DNA from: Apus apus
Lineage: Eukaryota; Chordata; Aves; Apodiformes; Apodidae
Assembly (NCBI RefSeq): GCF_020740795.1
Contig: NC_067299.1
Coordinates: 11,233,333-11,297,332 of the forward strand
DNA: 64,000 nucleotides
Direction: 5' to 3'
Below, one piece after another: positions 22,290 to 35,100 of this stretch (the first letter of the stretch is position 1; each line of letters starts with the position of its first letter). Below the pieces are notes generated by a model. That model had not been told where the DNA came from and searched no databases. It worked only from the letters and a program-made list of their open reading frames with translations. The position numbers and the translations under genes are program-made.

Positions 22290-22771
22290 GATGAGAGTTG
22301 GGGAGAGGGTGGTGGAGGAGAGGAGAGAACAATGGAGCTAGGCAGGGGGAGATGGAGCAGGATTGGGGGTGATGGAGCAGAGGAGGAGGTGATGGAGATG
22401 GGGAGGGGCTACTGGAGATGGGGAAAAGGCAGTGGAGGTGGGAGGGGGCAATAAGGCAGGGGATGGGGTGACTGAGGCAGGGAGGGGATGATGGACCAGA
22501 GGTGGAGCTGGGCAGGTAGTGATGCATCCAAGGAGGAGCTGATGGAGCTGGGGATGGAGGCAATGGTGCCAGGGAAGGGGTGACAGAACAGTGGGGAGAG
22601 TGCTGGAGCTGGGCAGGGGGTGATGGATCCAAAGGGGAGGTATGGAGATGGGGAGGGGCTATGGAGCTGAGGAGAGGGCAATGGAGGTGGGAAGAGGGCA
22701 ATACGGCAGGAGATGGGGTGATGGAGGCAGGGAGGGGGGGTGATGGATTTGGGGATGGGGTGATGGAGCTG
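22290..22771. repeat. Purine-rich minisatellite with ~250-bp higher-order copy
   Basis: Nearly 500 bp of G/A-rich DNA are built from degenerate GGTGATGGAG and GGGCAGTGGAGG units. A segment of about 100 bp at 22396-22497 recurs, diverged, at 22647-22747. A shorter GAGCTGGGCAGG unit recurs at 22506 and 22610. The strand asymmetry could favour triplex DNA. Minus-strand open frames here are repeat artefacts. Confidence 0.8.
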
Positions 22772-25700
22772 CCTGGGTTTGCAGGCAGGGGCTGGGGCAG
22801 TAGGGAATCCCCAGCCAGCAGGGACAGGGCCCAGCCCAGCTCCCTGGCACCCTCTGCTCTCCCTGCCAGCTCAGTGGGAGGGTGATGGCTCAGCCCTGCC
22901 AGGTGCTGGCGGGGGGGGGGTGTTGTATAATTTCCCCTTCCTGAAGAATTTCACAGGAATAACTGGCTCCAAAGGCCAGAGGCTTCCATTTCAAAGGGAC
23001 AGCGCTGGCGGGGCCGGATGGGCTGGCAAGCAGGTGGAGGGGTCACCACCACGCTGGGCACCCTACAGGCTGGCACCCCCCTGGCCACAGGGGCAGCCAC
23101 TTGCACCCTGGGGACACCCAGGGGACACCCACGGGAAATCTTTCCCAGCCCAGGGCATGGTTCTGTGCAATGCAGACACACACCATGGGGCAAGCGACGC
23201 TCCGTGCCCTGTGGCCACCGTGCACAGCCTGCCAGGGCCACCCCACCACGGGCAGGAGCAGGGTGGAAAGGTGGGATTTTTGGGGACAGTCCTCCAAAAA
23301 AATGGGTGGAGGAACCTGACATGGGTGGGAGGAGATGGGTGAACACGCAGCACAGATCCTGCCCAGCCCTAGCCTGTGCCAGGAAATGGGAAAAGCCACT
23401 TCTTCGCAGATGCTGGCATTATTTACAGCACTGGGAAGCCCACTGGGGGGAATGGCCACTGGCCCCCCCCCCTTGCTGGTCACCCAACTGCAGCTCTTTT
23501 GGTGGCTTCACGGGGCTCTGCAATGTGTGCCACCAGGCAGGCATCCAGCTGCTGGAAGGGCACCATCAGGCAAGGCTGAGCACCCCCCGGGGGGCTGGCA
23601 GCCCAGCACTTGCTGCTGACACACCCGCACCCTGGCATGTGTCCCCTCCTCCTCTCACCATCTGTGGTCCCAGTGTCCTGGCTGGCACAGCACAACAGGC
23701 TGTGCCAAAAGCTCTTCAGGGATCCTGTGCTCAACACCAACCCCACCATCCCATCATCATCCCCTGGGGCTTCCACCCCCCAGTGGGATCCCCTGGCCAA
23801 CCTGGGGCAGTGGCAGGCAGCTGGGTGACAGCAGTGTCACACCATGTCCTGAGTGCCCTGGTCACCTTCTGGCCTTGGATCCCTTACATGTGTTTGTGGT
23901 GACAACTCCAGCCCACAGTGCAAGGACATGGTGGCCAGGACTGAGGGACATGGGGTGACACAAATTCCCCAGAGATGCTCCCTGCAACCTCAGCACCCTA
24001 TCACCCCACAGCAGGGTGGCCACGGGCACCCTGCAGCCACCATGAACTGGGGGTGGCATGGAGGGACAGTCCCACCACCAGCCAGGCCACCTCCCTGGCC
24101 ATGGCCACAGGTTCCATGAGCCATAAGACCCCATCAGTGCAGCGCTGACATGAAGCAGGTAGGAGATAGATCCCCTCAGGAGCCCAAGGGACCAGCCCAT
24201 GGATGTGGACATGGGGCAGGAGGGCAGCAGGGTGCCCTGGGGGAGCAAGGGGACGAGAGGGGACGTTGGGCAGTTCCCCCCACTTACCCATAGTACTTGA
24301 GCTGGCAGGTGCAGCTGGAGCACAACAGGCTCCTTACAGCCTTCTGGGAGGGCATGTACCTGGCCTGGGGACCCCCTCCCCATCACAGGGAAAGCTGGAC
24401 TGAGCCATGTCCTGTCCCCAACCACCTCACTCACTCCTACAGGCCCCTCTAGGGGGAGGACAGGACCCAAGTGAGCCTTGGCAGCAGGTGTTCACTCTGA
24501 AACCTACTGATGGCAGTATCTGCAGTCTGTGGCAGCTGCCTGAGGGAGGCAGGTGAAGGGCTGGAGCTGCCTCCCAGCTGGCTCAGCCCTGGGAAAAGCA
24601 GGTCACACAGCTGCCAGACGAGGCCATGGGGCCTGCCCCACAGCTGACCTTCAGTGCCCACTCTTGCTTCCTGGCAGCCCAAGGCTGGGCAGAGGAGACA
24701 CCATGTGCTAGGAGGAGGCTTGGTGCTGCTCCCAGATGACATCCCAAGCCAGCACAGGAGCTCTTTCATCCCCTCTTGCCCCCCGAAGTGCAGCTTCTGC
24801 CCCCTCAGCCCCCACAGCCCGCGGTGCCGGCAGCGAGTCCCGGTGCAGGCACAGACACACGGGGCCCTGTTTTCACCCCCCGGCCCCGGGCTCAGCCCAG
24901 CACTGGCAGCCAAGTCCCTGCTGCACAATGTGCCTCCTTGTTCCTCCCAGCCCTGGGCCGGCTTGTGGGGAATAGCAGGGAATCGCCTCCGTTTCCTGCT
25001 GGAGTTTTATTACATTCACCGTATAAATAAATAAATACGATCCAGAGGAGAAGGGGAGAACCATGAGGCTGCCTGGAGCCGGGCAGGACGTGGGCTGGGG
25101 CTGAGCCCTGTGGCACCTGGACTGGCAGCACCACGGGAGGGGGGCCCAGGATGCCCCCTGGCACGTCCCTGCTCCCCAGCTCCGTGCCAAGTCCCTGTGT
25201 CTGCCCAAGGAGCAGAGGGAATCCCAGCACACGCAGCCCAGGGAGGCAGCTCTGCAGCCTCAGGCCAGAGCTCATCAGCACCAGGAAATGCCATGTTGCG
25301 TTTCTTCTTCTCTTCCCAAGCCCCAGCTCAGGCCACCTTCAGGTCACAGCCCTCCTTCTGATGGTTCCTACCACAGGCTGGGTCACTTCTAGCTCTTGAC
25401 AAACCGTCTGGTATCAGCATCCTCCTCCCTGACCTGGTTCTTTCTTGAGTCCCTCCCTCAGCTTCTCCCCTCCACATGGACCATGCTATGAGACCATCAC
25501 CTCCAACCTGTGAAGTTTTTCACCCATGTCTCTAACCTCCTGACCGGGGTTGCTGCCCTTGTGCAACAGTTTTCATCACAACCTCCCCCTGCCCCTCTCT
25601 GGGGAAGAGCTCCTGCAGACAAGCTGCTGCACAAGGACCCACGTTACCCCAGGACCTTATTTCTACTCAGGACAGACATTGATGTCCCAGCAGAGCCAGC

Positions 25701-27705
25701 TCAAGGGACACTGAATTTTGACAACTTTGGGGCAACAGACTTTCTGCTCTGCTTGAGGTGAAGCTGGACCTTTCTGCCTGCTGCCTCCCACAGCCCACAC
25801 GCTTTGTACTTCAGGTCCAAACGGGTGTTTCCTGATCTGTTTCGCTCAGACAGAATCTTACACCCCTGAGTGACCAGCAAGAGCCCCTCGCTTGCCTGGC
25901 ACCCCACTGCAGCCCCACACTCCACCTTCAAACATTCCACTGGGAATCTGGACCCCATCCTACTGGGAGCCCTGGTGTGGGGAAGCCAAAGCAGTGAAGA
26001 ATTAAACCCAAGAGCGTTCCAGGTGAGCGTGGTGACCTTCCCACCAACCCCTGCAGCTCCCCTTGGATAAGCCAAGGACACCCCAAAACCACCAGAGCCA
26101 CTTGGGCACCCCAGCCTTCCCAGGGCAGCACCAGTGGGTACAGGCCACCAGGGAGCCCAGGGGTGTACATCCCACTAGGGAAGGACTTTACTACTACTTG
26201 GAGTGGCACCAGCAGGACCTTCTTCTAGCTTGAACACATCTTCGTATGCAAACATTGATGAAAATATTCCAGAAGGCAAAACTGAACCAAAAAAAGCAGG
26301 GCCATGGCAGGTCAGCTGGCTGGTCCCTTTTCCAAACAACACCTTCACAAGACAGGGCAGGGCCACTTCAGGCCCCCCAGCATCATCACAGCATCGAGAG
26401 CTCAAGACATCGACTTGGAATGGAAACCCTCAGGTATGTCAAACAAAAATACTATTTACTGTTCACTTACTAACCCTGTTTTACTCCTGGGGGAAAAAAA
26501 ACAAACCCAAAACACAAAGCTCCTGTATTTATTTAGCAGAACTCAGCACTTTTGGGTTTTGCTGATGGCGCCTAAATATAGTTCATGAGCAACAAATCAT
26601 CTTTCAGGGCTTTCTGCTTCCTCCACCTTTCTTTAAAGGGCAGGAGACCACAGCGCAGGCTCTCGCCCCAGCTGGCAACCCCTGCCAGGTGGGCACGAGG
26701 CCTCAGCCAAAAAAAAGGGGCTTCTTTAATGTGTCACCAAGTCTGTGAGGTGGGTCACACTTCCGTCCCCCAGGCTCCTCCAGCAGTGCCAGGGTGGGCT
26801 GCAGGACAGCTCTGCTCTGCCCCTGTCCCTATCCCCAGCTGGTCCCTCTCCTGGCCTGGCAAACAGCACCAACCCTCTGGGCATGTGCTGGGTCGCTGGA
26901 GGAGATGCTGAAGAGTGAAGGCTTTGGGGAGGTCAGCGTCTGGAGATGACAGCTTATCCCAAAGTGGTGCCCGCTGCAGCTCCCTGGGTGCTGGGGGATG
27001 TCCCTAGGCCAGCGTGAAGTGCCAGACAGTGAAGGCACTGTGCCCAGGTGAGAGCACAGCTCCACAGGAAGGAAGAGATGGAGATGGTTGTGGGGACACC
27101 ACAGGAGAGAAGAAGAAGAAAGAACAAAAGGGTTAAAGACAGAATGATCCCTCAGGAGGCTGAAAGATGGTGGCAGGAGGAACCCAGATACTTGCAGAGG
27201 AAGAAAGCTGAGCTGAGCTGAGCCCCTCCCTTGTCCAACCTGCATGTTCCTGTCCTCTGTCTTGTCCCCAGGCACCCCCGAGTTATCTTTTTCCCTCTCT
27301 CCACCTCTCATCTTTTTTCCCTGTTCAATGGGCAAAGAACCAAGGGCAGGGAGCTGGTGCTGGCAGGCACTGCTGGGTCACCCTTTGACACTTCCACAAA
27401 CCAGGACTGGAAAGCAAACGTGCCTCCAGTGTGCAGCAGAGCCTGGCCTGAGGGAACCCCACATCCCATGGCATGTCCAGGGCTCCCTGCAAGCCACTGA
27501 CAGCAGCACTGAGGGCAGAGGCCAAGCTGTCCTCCTGGAGGGGTTGGAGCCCCTCTGCAGCCAACTCCAGGCTCCTAGGAATGGTGGGTTTGCTGCACAC
27601 CCCCCAGGAGCAGCAATGAGGTGCCCATGGGTGATATCAGACGTCTGAGGGCCAAGGTGGTGACAAAAGGGCTGATAGCCCATCTTGCCCTCACTGAGCT
27701 GTGCA

Positions 27706-28106
27706 GCTGGAGCAGCTCTGCTCTGGAGCCAGGCTGGGAGAGTTGGGGTGTTCAGCCTGGAGAAGAGAAGGCTCCAGGGAGAGCTTAGAGCACCTTCCAG
27801 TGCCTGAAGGGGCTCCAGGAAAGCTGGGGAGGGACTTGGGACAAGGGCAGGGAGGGATGGGGTGGGGGTAGGAATGGTTTCAAGCTGGAAGAGGGGAGAT
27901 TTAGATTAGACATCTGGAGAAAACTCTTTGCTGTGAATGTGGTGAGACCCTGGCTCAGGTTGCCCAGAGAGGTTGTGGATGCTTCATTGCTGGATTGGAG
28001 CAACCTGGTCTGGTGGGAGGTGTCCCTGCCCATGCAGGGGGTTGGAACTAGATGGTCTTTATGGTTCCTTCCAATCCAAACCAGTCTGGGATTCTGGGAT
28101 TCTATG
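27706..28106 (+). mobile_element. CR1 LINE, 5'-truncated 3' end
   Basis: The fragment matches the other CR1 copies here, from CTGGAGCAGCTCTG through TTGGGGTGTTCAGCCTGGAG to GGTTGGAACTAGATGGTC, and ends in the CR1 tail ATTCTGGGATTCTATG. It is about 400 bp, in plus orientation, with no usable open frame. Confidence 0.92.
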
Positions 28107-29698
28107 CAGCAAACCTGAGCCCAGCTCAGTGCTCCCTGGTTTGGGGGTGCCCTGGCACCTCCAAGCACCCCCAGCCCCCATGAGCCCCGTGGAGCTGCCA
28201 GACCAACCCATGGGGGCTGGGAAGACAAGGCAGCCCTGTCCCCAACCTAGACTGGGAGGGGACACCTCCCAGGGCCATGGTGGACATCATGTCTGTGTGT
28301 CCCCGTGCCCTGTTCAGCAGAGCAGGGGCTCTGTCCTGGCAGGCAAGTACCATCCCAAACCCCTTGGCAAAGCCAACCCTCCCTGCTGGCCCCACCACCC
28401 CTCTCCTGCCCTCTCTCCCCTCTTGGCTGCCACATTTTCCTCCCTAGCCGAAAATTCCAGCTGAGGAAAATCTGAGGTGATGGAAAACACAGCTGGTCCC
28501 CAGCAGCCAGGCCACCTTCCTCCTCCTCAGTGCCTTCATCTCCCCGACCACAGCTTGCCCAGCTCCCAGCATCTCCATGTCCCGCCCCAGCAGGGCCACC
28601 TGCTCTCCCCACATCCCAGCCCACCCTCCCCAGCAGGACCCTGAGCCCCCCAGCTGCAGGGGCCGAGTTTGGGGCTCAGGGAGGGTTTCATGGAGTAGCC
28701 AGAGCTCCAAGTGCGAGAGCACTCAGGAGCCAAGACTCGGTGCTGCCGGAGAAATCCCGGAGCTTTCCCCATCCACCCTTCCCCTTGTGGCTCCAAGCCC
28801 AGGTCCTCTAGAGATACATTGGCCCAAGGGTCCATGACCCCCACGTGCAGCATCCCTGGGGTGCAGGAGGCCAGGGAAGTGCCAGCATCTCTTCCCTCTG
28901 GCTGCTGGGAGCAGAGCTGGGAATCACCCTGTCCCCACCACACTGGGCAGCACTTCCCATCCCCCAGCTGGGTGAGGATCCCACTCTCAGCTTTATCCTA
29001 TTTTAAAGCAAATTTGGAGTCCCCTTTTGCCCATGTCCCTCCACAACCTTATCTACTACCTTATCCAGACCTCCTGGTACACTACACATGGTTCCTGCCT
29101 GGCTTTAGGCAAAAGGATCCTCCTTACTAGGGGAGAGGCAGGGGAGATACTGGGGTACACTGGACACGAAATGTCCATGGGAAGAGGGGGGGGACAGGGT
29201 CAGACCAGCAAGACCCTGAAAAAACAGCTTAAGTTTGATTTACCTTTTCCCATAAACCTGGAAAAAAGAAGTTCAGGATCACCAGAGAGCTCCTACCTAC
29301 CTGCTGGTGCTGGGAGGGAGGGCTGCCTCACTCTGGGGCGGGGGAACAGCCCCACAGGCTGTGGTGCAGGTTGATGACTGGGTATGAGCTCCCCACTCCA
29401 GGTGCTCTTCACCCCATTGTCCCCTCCAGCTACAGGACTGGTCCTCAGCATCTGGTTGACCCAGAGCAGCATCTTGTGTGGTTTAAGCTGCTGCAGGGCA
29501 GAGCTGAAGTGGGAGGGAGGAGAGGTGCCAGGGTCTGGCAACAGCTGGGTCCAGCTCCAGCCGCTCCGTGGCCTCTCCCCACAGCCTATAAACCCCACAT
29601 GCTACCAAGCAGGGACCTGCTGGCATTGCAGTGGGGACAGCCACACACTGGAAAGGGACAAGCAGGGCAGGCTGAGGTGTTGGGGATCCTCAGTCTTA
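28107..29698. other. Intergenic, nothing recognised
   Basis: GC-rich DNA between two CR1 copies. No exon, RNA or clear repeat was seen. Confidence 0.5.
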
Positions 29699-29838
29699 AA
29701 GAATCAGAGTGGTTTGGGTCAGAGGGCACCTCTCGAGATCATCTAACCCAACTCCTTGCACGGTCAGGGACACCTCCCACTAGACCAGGTTGCTCCAAGC
29801 CCCATCCAGCCTGCCCTTGAACATTCCCAGGGCCTTGC
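29699..29838 (-). mobile_element. CR1 LINE remnant
   Basis: On the plus strand it reads AGAATCAGAGTGGTTTGGG, then GATCATCTAACCCAACTCC and GGTTGCTCCAAGCCCCATCC. This is the reverse complement of a CR1 3' end, about 140 bp and diverged. Confidence 0.85.
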
Positions 29839-31728
29839 ACAAGCTGGACTCCACCCAAGAGCATCTTTCACTGCATCATCCCTGGGGAGCTCCCTGGGCT
29901 CAGTCCTTGCTTGGGACAGGGATGCTTGTGTGAAGCCATCAGACAGCGTTGAGCCCTGGAAGCCACAGCAAACCTCTGCTGAAACAACTGCTAATTGTTC
30001 CCAATTAAGGCCAGGTCTTGAAACCTCATCAGTTCGTGGCACCAGCCCTAATGGGTTTTGCAGGATGGTGAGGAATGGTGGCAGCAGAGTGGGGGAGGGT
30101 GTCCCACCTCTGGCGCCTGCCCTGCCTTGGGGGGATTTGTATTTATGCTGCTTTCAAGGAAAAGGGAAATGTGCTCCCAGCTCTTCTGGGCTTTCATGGC
30201 AGCTCCTGGAGGGATGGAGCAGACAGCTGGGGGTCTGAGGGATCCCCACACCCCTCAGCAGCAGTGCAAGGGCCAGCCCAGGGTCCTTTCTTCCCCAGTC
30301 CAACAAGTCACCCCACTGCTGTGAGCAGTAGCCCCAAAAATCAGCAGGTCTTGGTGCCAGGGGCTGTGGGGACAGTGTGAACCCAAGGGCAGCACCAGCC
30401 TGACCCAGCCCCGGGATCTCCCTGGCCAGGCTGGTGACACCCAAGCAAGGTCCCCCAGGTGCTGCACAGCCCCTCGCAGCCAATCCTGGGCTCGGGGACT
30501 GTGGCCATGCAAAACCATCCAAATGTGCCAAACAACACAAAAAAGGAGCTCACCTGGGCAGTGGGTGCCCTTCGAGGGGCTCAGGCAAGGGGGGAGCAGA
30601 GCTGCTTCCCCAGGAAGGCTGAGCCAAGCTGGATGCTGGGTGTGATCCCAACCCCAGCAGCAGCTCACAGCTCTTCCCAAAGCTGCAGACAAAACCTTAT
30701 GGATTTTGCAAAACGCCAAAGAGCAGTAGCCCAACCAGATGCTGACACTGGGGGTCCAGCTGCACCCCATGCCCCAAACCCCACGCAACAAGCTCCCGAA
30801 ACCTCAGAGATGCTGGAAACACCTTCACCACCGGACATGGCAGGAGCCAAGCAGCAGGCACAGCCCTGGGGGGGCCCTGCAGCCAGACCCCGAATCCATC
30901 AGACAGGTTTGCAGCTGGAAACACCATCCGGGGGGGGGCAGGAGCCCCTGGGGAGCCTCTGCTCTGCAGGGGGAGAACCCCCCTTAGTGCCCACACTGCA
31001 AGGGGGAGGAGGTGAGGGTACCCCCAGTGGCCCCCTGAGCCAGCATACTGGGGAAGAAAGGAATTTCAGTGTAAATCCCAGTTGCTCTGGGGGTTTCTCA
31101 CTTCCCCTCCAGCAGACAATCCCAGCCCTCACTGCGTGAAGGGGCTGTTGAGTATATTTTTGGAAGAAGTGAAGGGGGGGGGGGGGAGGAAAAACCTCTC
31201 TGAAAAGAGCCTCTTTCAGCTAATAATGAAGTGAATATTATACAAAGAGTGAAAACATATTCAGGGGAACTTAGGGAGGGAGACAGAAAACCTTTTCATA
31301 ACGCCCTGACCACAAACACAACTGCCAATTAAAGCGGCTCAGCCCGCGGGCTCGTGCCAACACAAACGAGGGGCAGGGGAGTGGGGGTGCCCAGGGGGCT
31401 TGGACAGGGCTGGTGGCACCAAGGGGCTTCTGCTCTGCTGCCTTCCAGAGCCAGCTGGTGGGAGAAAAAGGCACAAGTCTCCTGTCCCCATCCTGGGATG
31501 TCCCAGTGTGGGGGCACAGGCTGTCCAGAGAAGGTGAGGGGCTGCAGAGCCACAAGGGGCACCTGGGCTGCACCAGGGCACTGCCACTGGCAGAGGGGAC
31601 ACATGGGGTGGCAGGAGCTCCTGGCCCAAGGGACCAGAAGGATGGCTCCTGGCTGCAGTGGAGGGTGCTGAGCACCTCACCCAGGCTGAGCTGACAGGAC
31701 CAGCCCACACCTCACATGAAGGTTTAGA
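29839..31728. other. Intergenic, mostly featureless
   Basis: No gene was recognised. An AT-rich block at 31131-31350 is described separately and includes a run of 13 G at 31174-31186. Confidence 0.5.
31131..31350. promoter_or_regulatory. AT-rich block with homeodomain cores
   Basis: Within GC-rich DNA this 220-bp stretch carries CTAATAATG, GTGAATATTATAC and CCAATTAAAGC together with a 13-bp G-run. It looks unlike the repeats around it and may be a conserved non-coding element; that was not tested. Confidence 0.25.
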
Positions 31729-32105
31729 GGGGTGGACCTGGAGAAGAGAAGGCTCCAGGGAGACTTCATAGTGGCCTTCCAGTACCTGAAGGGGCTCCAG
31801 GAAAGCTGGGGAGGGACTTTTGAGAAGGGCAGGGAGCAAGAGGACAAGGGGGAATGGATTAAAACTGGAAGAGGGAGATTTAGGTGAGACATGAGGAGGA
31901 AATTCTTGAGTGTGAGGGTGGTGAGACCCTGGCCCAGGCTGCCCAGGGAAGCTGTGGCTGCCCCATCCCTGGCAGTGTTGAAGGGCAGGTTGGATGGGGC
32001 TTGGAGCAGCCTGGGCTGGTGGGAGGTGTCCTTGCCCATGCAGGGGGTTGGATCTAGATGGTCTTTATGGTCCCTTCCAATCCAAAGAATTCTATGGGTC
32101 TATGA
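31729..32105 (+). mobile_element. CR1 LINE, 5'-truncated 3' end
   Basis: It belongs to the same subfamily as the copy at 27.7 kb (GTGGCTGCCCCATCCCTGG, GAAGGGCAGGTTGGATGGGG). It ends with ATTCTATGGGTCTATGA, the CR1 octamer tail. Plus orientation, about 375 bp. Confidence 0.93.
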
Positions 32106-35100
32106 GCCCATAAGCTGCATCTCATCCCCCAACACCCTCTGCTGGGGAAAGGAGACCTGTGACCAGCTGAGCTCAGGCCACAACAGGAGGAGCCAAAACC
32201 TGGGGCACCTCCCAGTACCCCCAACCCTGCTGCAGCGTTCTCATGTGCCCTGGACATCTCACCCCATCTTTATCTCTGCCACCTCACGTGCTTTGTTCCC
32301 TGCTGGGTGTCCCAGATGACCCCCAGCCCAGGCAGAGCAGAGACCACCATGTGGAGGGGACAGCAGCACCTAGTGATGCTCCCCAGGGCTCCTGGGTCAG
32401 CTGCTACCTGAGGGGACAGGCACCAAGTGGCCTCTCCATGTCCCTTGGGGCTCACCAGCATAGAGGGGGGCAACAAGCTGGGAGACTTGACCCACAGGTG
32501 ACACACAGGGGTTGTGATCCACACTTCACACAGGCTTTATCTTTGTCTCGCAGCCCAAGGAGCTGCACCCATGGGTTGAGGGTGCCCACCAGCTCAGGCT
32601 GTGGTTCAACACCCACACCAGGAAAACATCATCTGACATCAGATAACACTGAGCAAACGCTCAGCCAAGCTCAGGAGCTGCAAGTTGACATTTGATAAAC
32701 CCAAACTGGAAATACAAGACCACTTTTTGGAGCTGTAACCAACCTCTGGAGCAGGCTGAAGGTGTTTGTCAAACTGTTCAGTGGGGAGGGGGGAAAGAGG
32801 CATTTTGGCCAAAAATAAAATTTCCAGTAGCAAACTTCTCCAAGAACCACATCTTTGATTAAGAATCACAAAGTGTGGTTTGTTGTAGAGACCTTTGGCT
32901 GTTTTGCTCAAGGACTTTTATTTCTGTTTTAACACCAAGTCAAGATCCAAACACATCTCTGATTTTGCCCAGAGGCTGAGTTTGTATTTCTTAACCTTCA
33001 TAATAATTAAAAAATAGAAAAAAAAAAAAAAGCAGATAGGTGATTTTGGGTAAAGAAAAGAGGTGATTATTTGGTAAAGAAAAATGGAAAAATGTACTTC
33101 AGCGAAGTCTGGTTAACCACGGGAAGTCTCACCCAGCAGCACACTGGCCATTGACCTGGAGACAAAATCCAGGTCAAATACCAGTTAGGGGCCTGGGCTG
33201 GGTGACAACTGAGGGACAGGGGTGGCCATCCAGCAGTGGGCACAGCAACAGGCCCAGATGTACAGAGCTCCTCACTGTGCCACCCCACCCACAGAGGTGT
33301 CTACATTTCAGACGCAGCAGGCGTGTTTCCTTCTGCCTTGAGTTTTGTCCCCACAGTTTGGGGAGCTGAAGGTCCTGCCTTCCCAAGGTCATGGGTTGGG
33401 CCAGGGACGTGCCAAGTTTCCATGTGCAGATCCAGCTGCCCGTGCTCACTCAACCCAAGCACCCAAAGGCTGTCAGAGAAATGTCAGCACAGAGCCTGAG
33501 GGAGCTCTGGGAAAGGCAGAGCTGGCTCCTGCTGGAAAACTTGACTGTGTTTGTGTCTTCAAACCTCCCTCATCCCACCACTCTGGAAGCACAAAGTTCT
33601 CCGTTTCTTGTAGGGAAGAGGCAGCAGTTTCCAATTAAAGAAGTTATTGTGGCAATTTGTACAGAAAAAGACCAACATCCAGATGTAAAGCCCACCAGAA
33701 GGGAACCCCTGACCCTCCTGCCTTTGGCACAGCATTCTGAGGAGGCATTGCCATCTAGTGTCCACCCAGGAAAAGGACTGGGCCAGACATCCAGCTCCCC
33801 TTGTCACCAGCCCAAGGATAGATGGACCCTCCAAGAAGCCAAGCAGAGGGGACACAGCTGGCAGTGACTGGACAGCCAGGAAGCCCTGGCCACAATCGCT
33901 CTGCAAGCCCAAACCCAGGAAGCCACCAGGCAAGCAAGAGCCCAGGCTTGGGACCTTTTAATCAGAGCAAGGGATTTGACTTGCTGGCCCAGCTCAATTA
34001 AATGTCTCCTTGACAACTTTCTACCCAACACCTGCCCTTCAGGTGCATGTTCTTGCTGCACACCACTCATCTGGAGGAGTCATCCTAGGGTACAACTGCA
34101 TCATGTAACTCCATCTCTCCCTTTCTGATAGTCAGGAAGGCTCTTGGAGTCTTCTGGAAAAAAGTAGATCTGGGAAAAAAAACAATCACTGGAATTTTCT
34201 TAGGGGACAGAAGACAAAATCCCAACCCTGCTCTCCTTTTAGGTTTCTCTTCTTGAAACTAAGCACAGCAAGATTTAAGCTCCTCTGGGAGATCAAGCCA
34301 CCCTCTCTCCAAAAACAGAGAGGACTCAAAGAAGGAGACAAGCTCAGGGTTCAGATGTGTGCTTGCAAGGTGCTGCCAACCCAAAGCTTTCCTAACCTTT
34401 ATTTTTTTTTCCCCCTTCTTTGGGACATCCTCCTGAGAGGGCATGTTATTTTAAGACACCATCAGAGCAGCGTGGTGAGGAATCCAAAAGCCATAAAGGC
34501 GCTGGCAGAACAAGAACACTTCAGACATTTCTCTCCTGGCAAGGGGCCTCCTTGGATCACGCAGTGACCACAGGCAACCCTCCCTGCCCAGCAAGTCAAC
34601 AACAAGGCACTGAATCATGGTTAGAAGACATTACCTATCTGAGTCAAACATGGGCAGAACAAATACCATGAAAACATCGTTTCATGTTACCAGGTTCCTC
34701 CTCCTCCACAGCCTCTTGCTAGTTTTGCATTTACCTGCCACCATCTCACTAAGCAGCAACTGATTTTGCATTTATTATATCTCAGACAAACCATGAAGGC
34801 CTAATTCAGAAAGACACAGGGAAGACACAGCTGTTGTGTTCCAAAAGGGAACAAACCTGCTAGAAGCTAGAGGAGTCAGCAGCATCTGCAGGGGATAACT
34901 CTGGTATTCTTAAGTAACCTGAAATTTAGTATCAACATTTACAGGAACATTCAGCCAAAACAAAGAGCATAACAAGCTGTTGCCCAAGAAGGGAGCTAGC
35001 TATACAGCAACAAACCAGACCCTGTTTCCAAATTCCAGCTCCTTACACTGAAAGAGAGACATTAATCAGTCTTGCACAATAAACTGGCACAAGTCCTGCC

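Larger units (their letters stand above)
19700..27705. other. Non-coding GC-rich interval upstream of FZD9
   Basis: No exon of a known protein was recognised on either strand. The region holds the motif block near 20.65 kb and the purine-rich minisatellite at 22.3-22.8 kb. Short AT-rich islands occur near 21390, 25010 and 26440-26580. Long open frames are composition shadows. Confidence 0.5.

Noticed and set aside
22117-22701. 194-codon Ser/Pro/His-rich minus-strand frame
   Set aside because: It is produced by the pyrimidine strand of the minisatellite at 22.3-22.8 kb.
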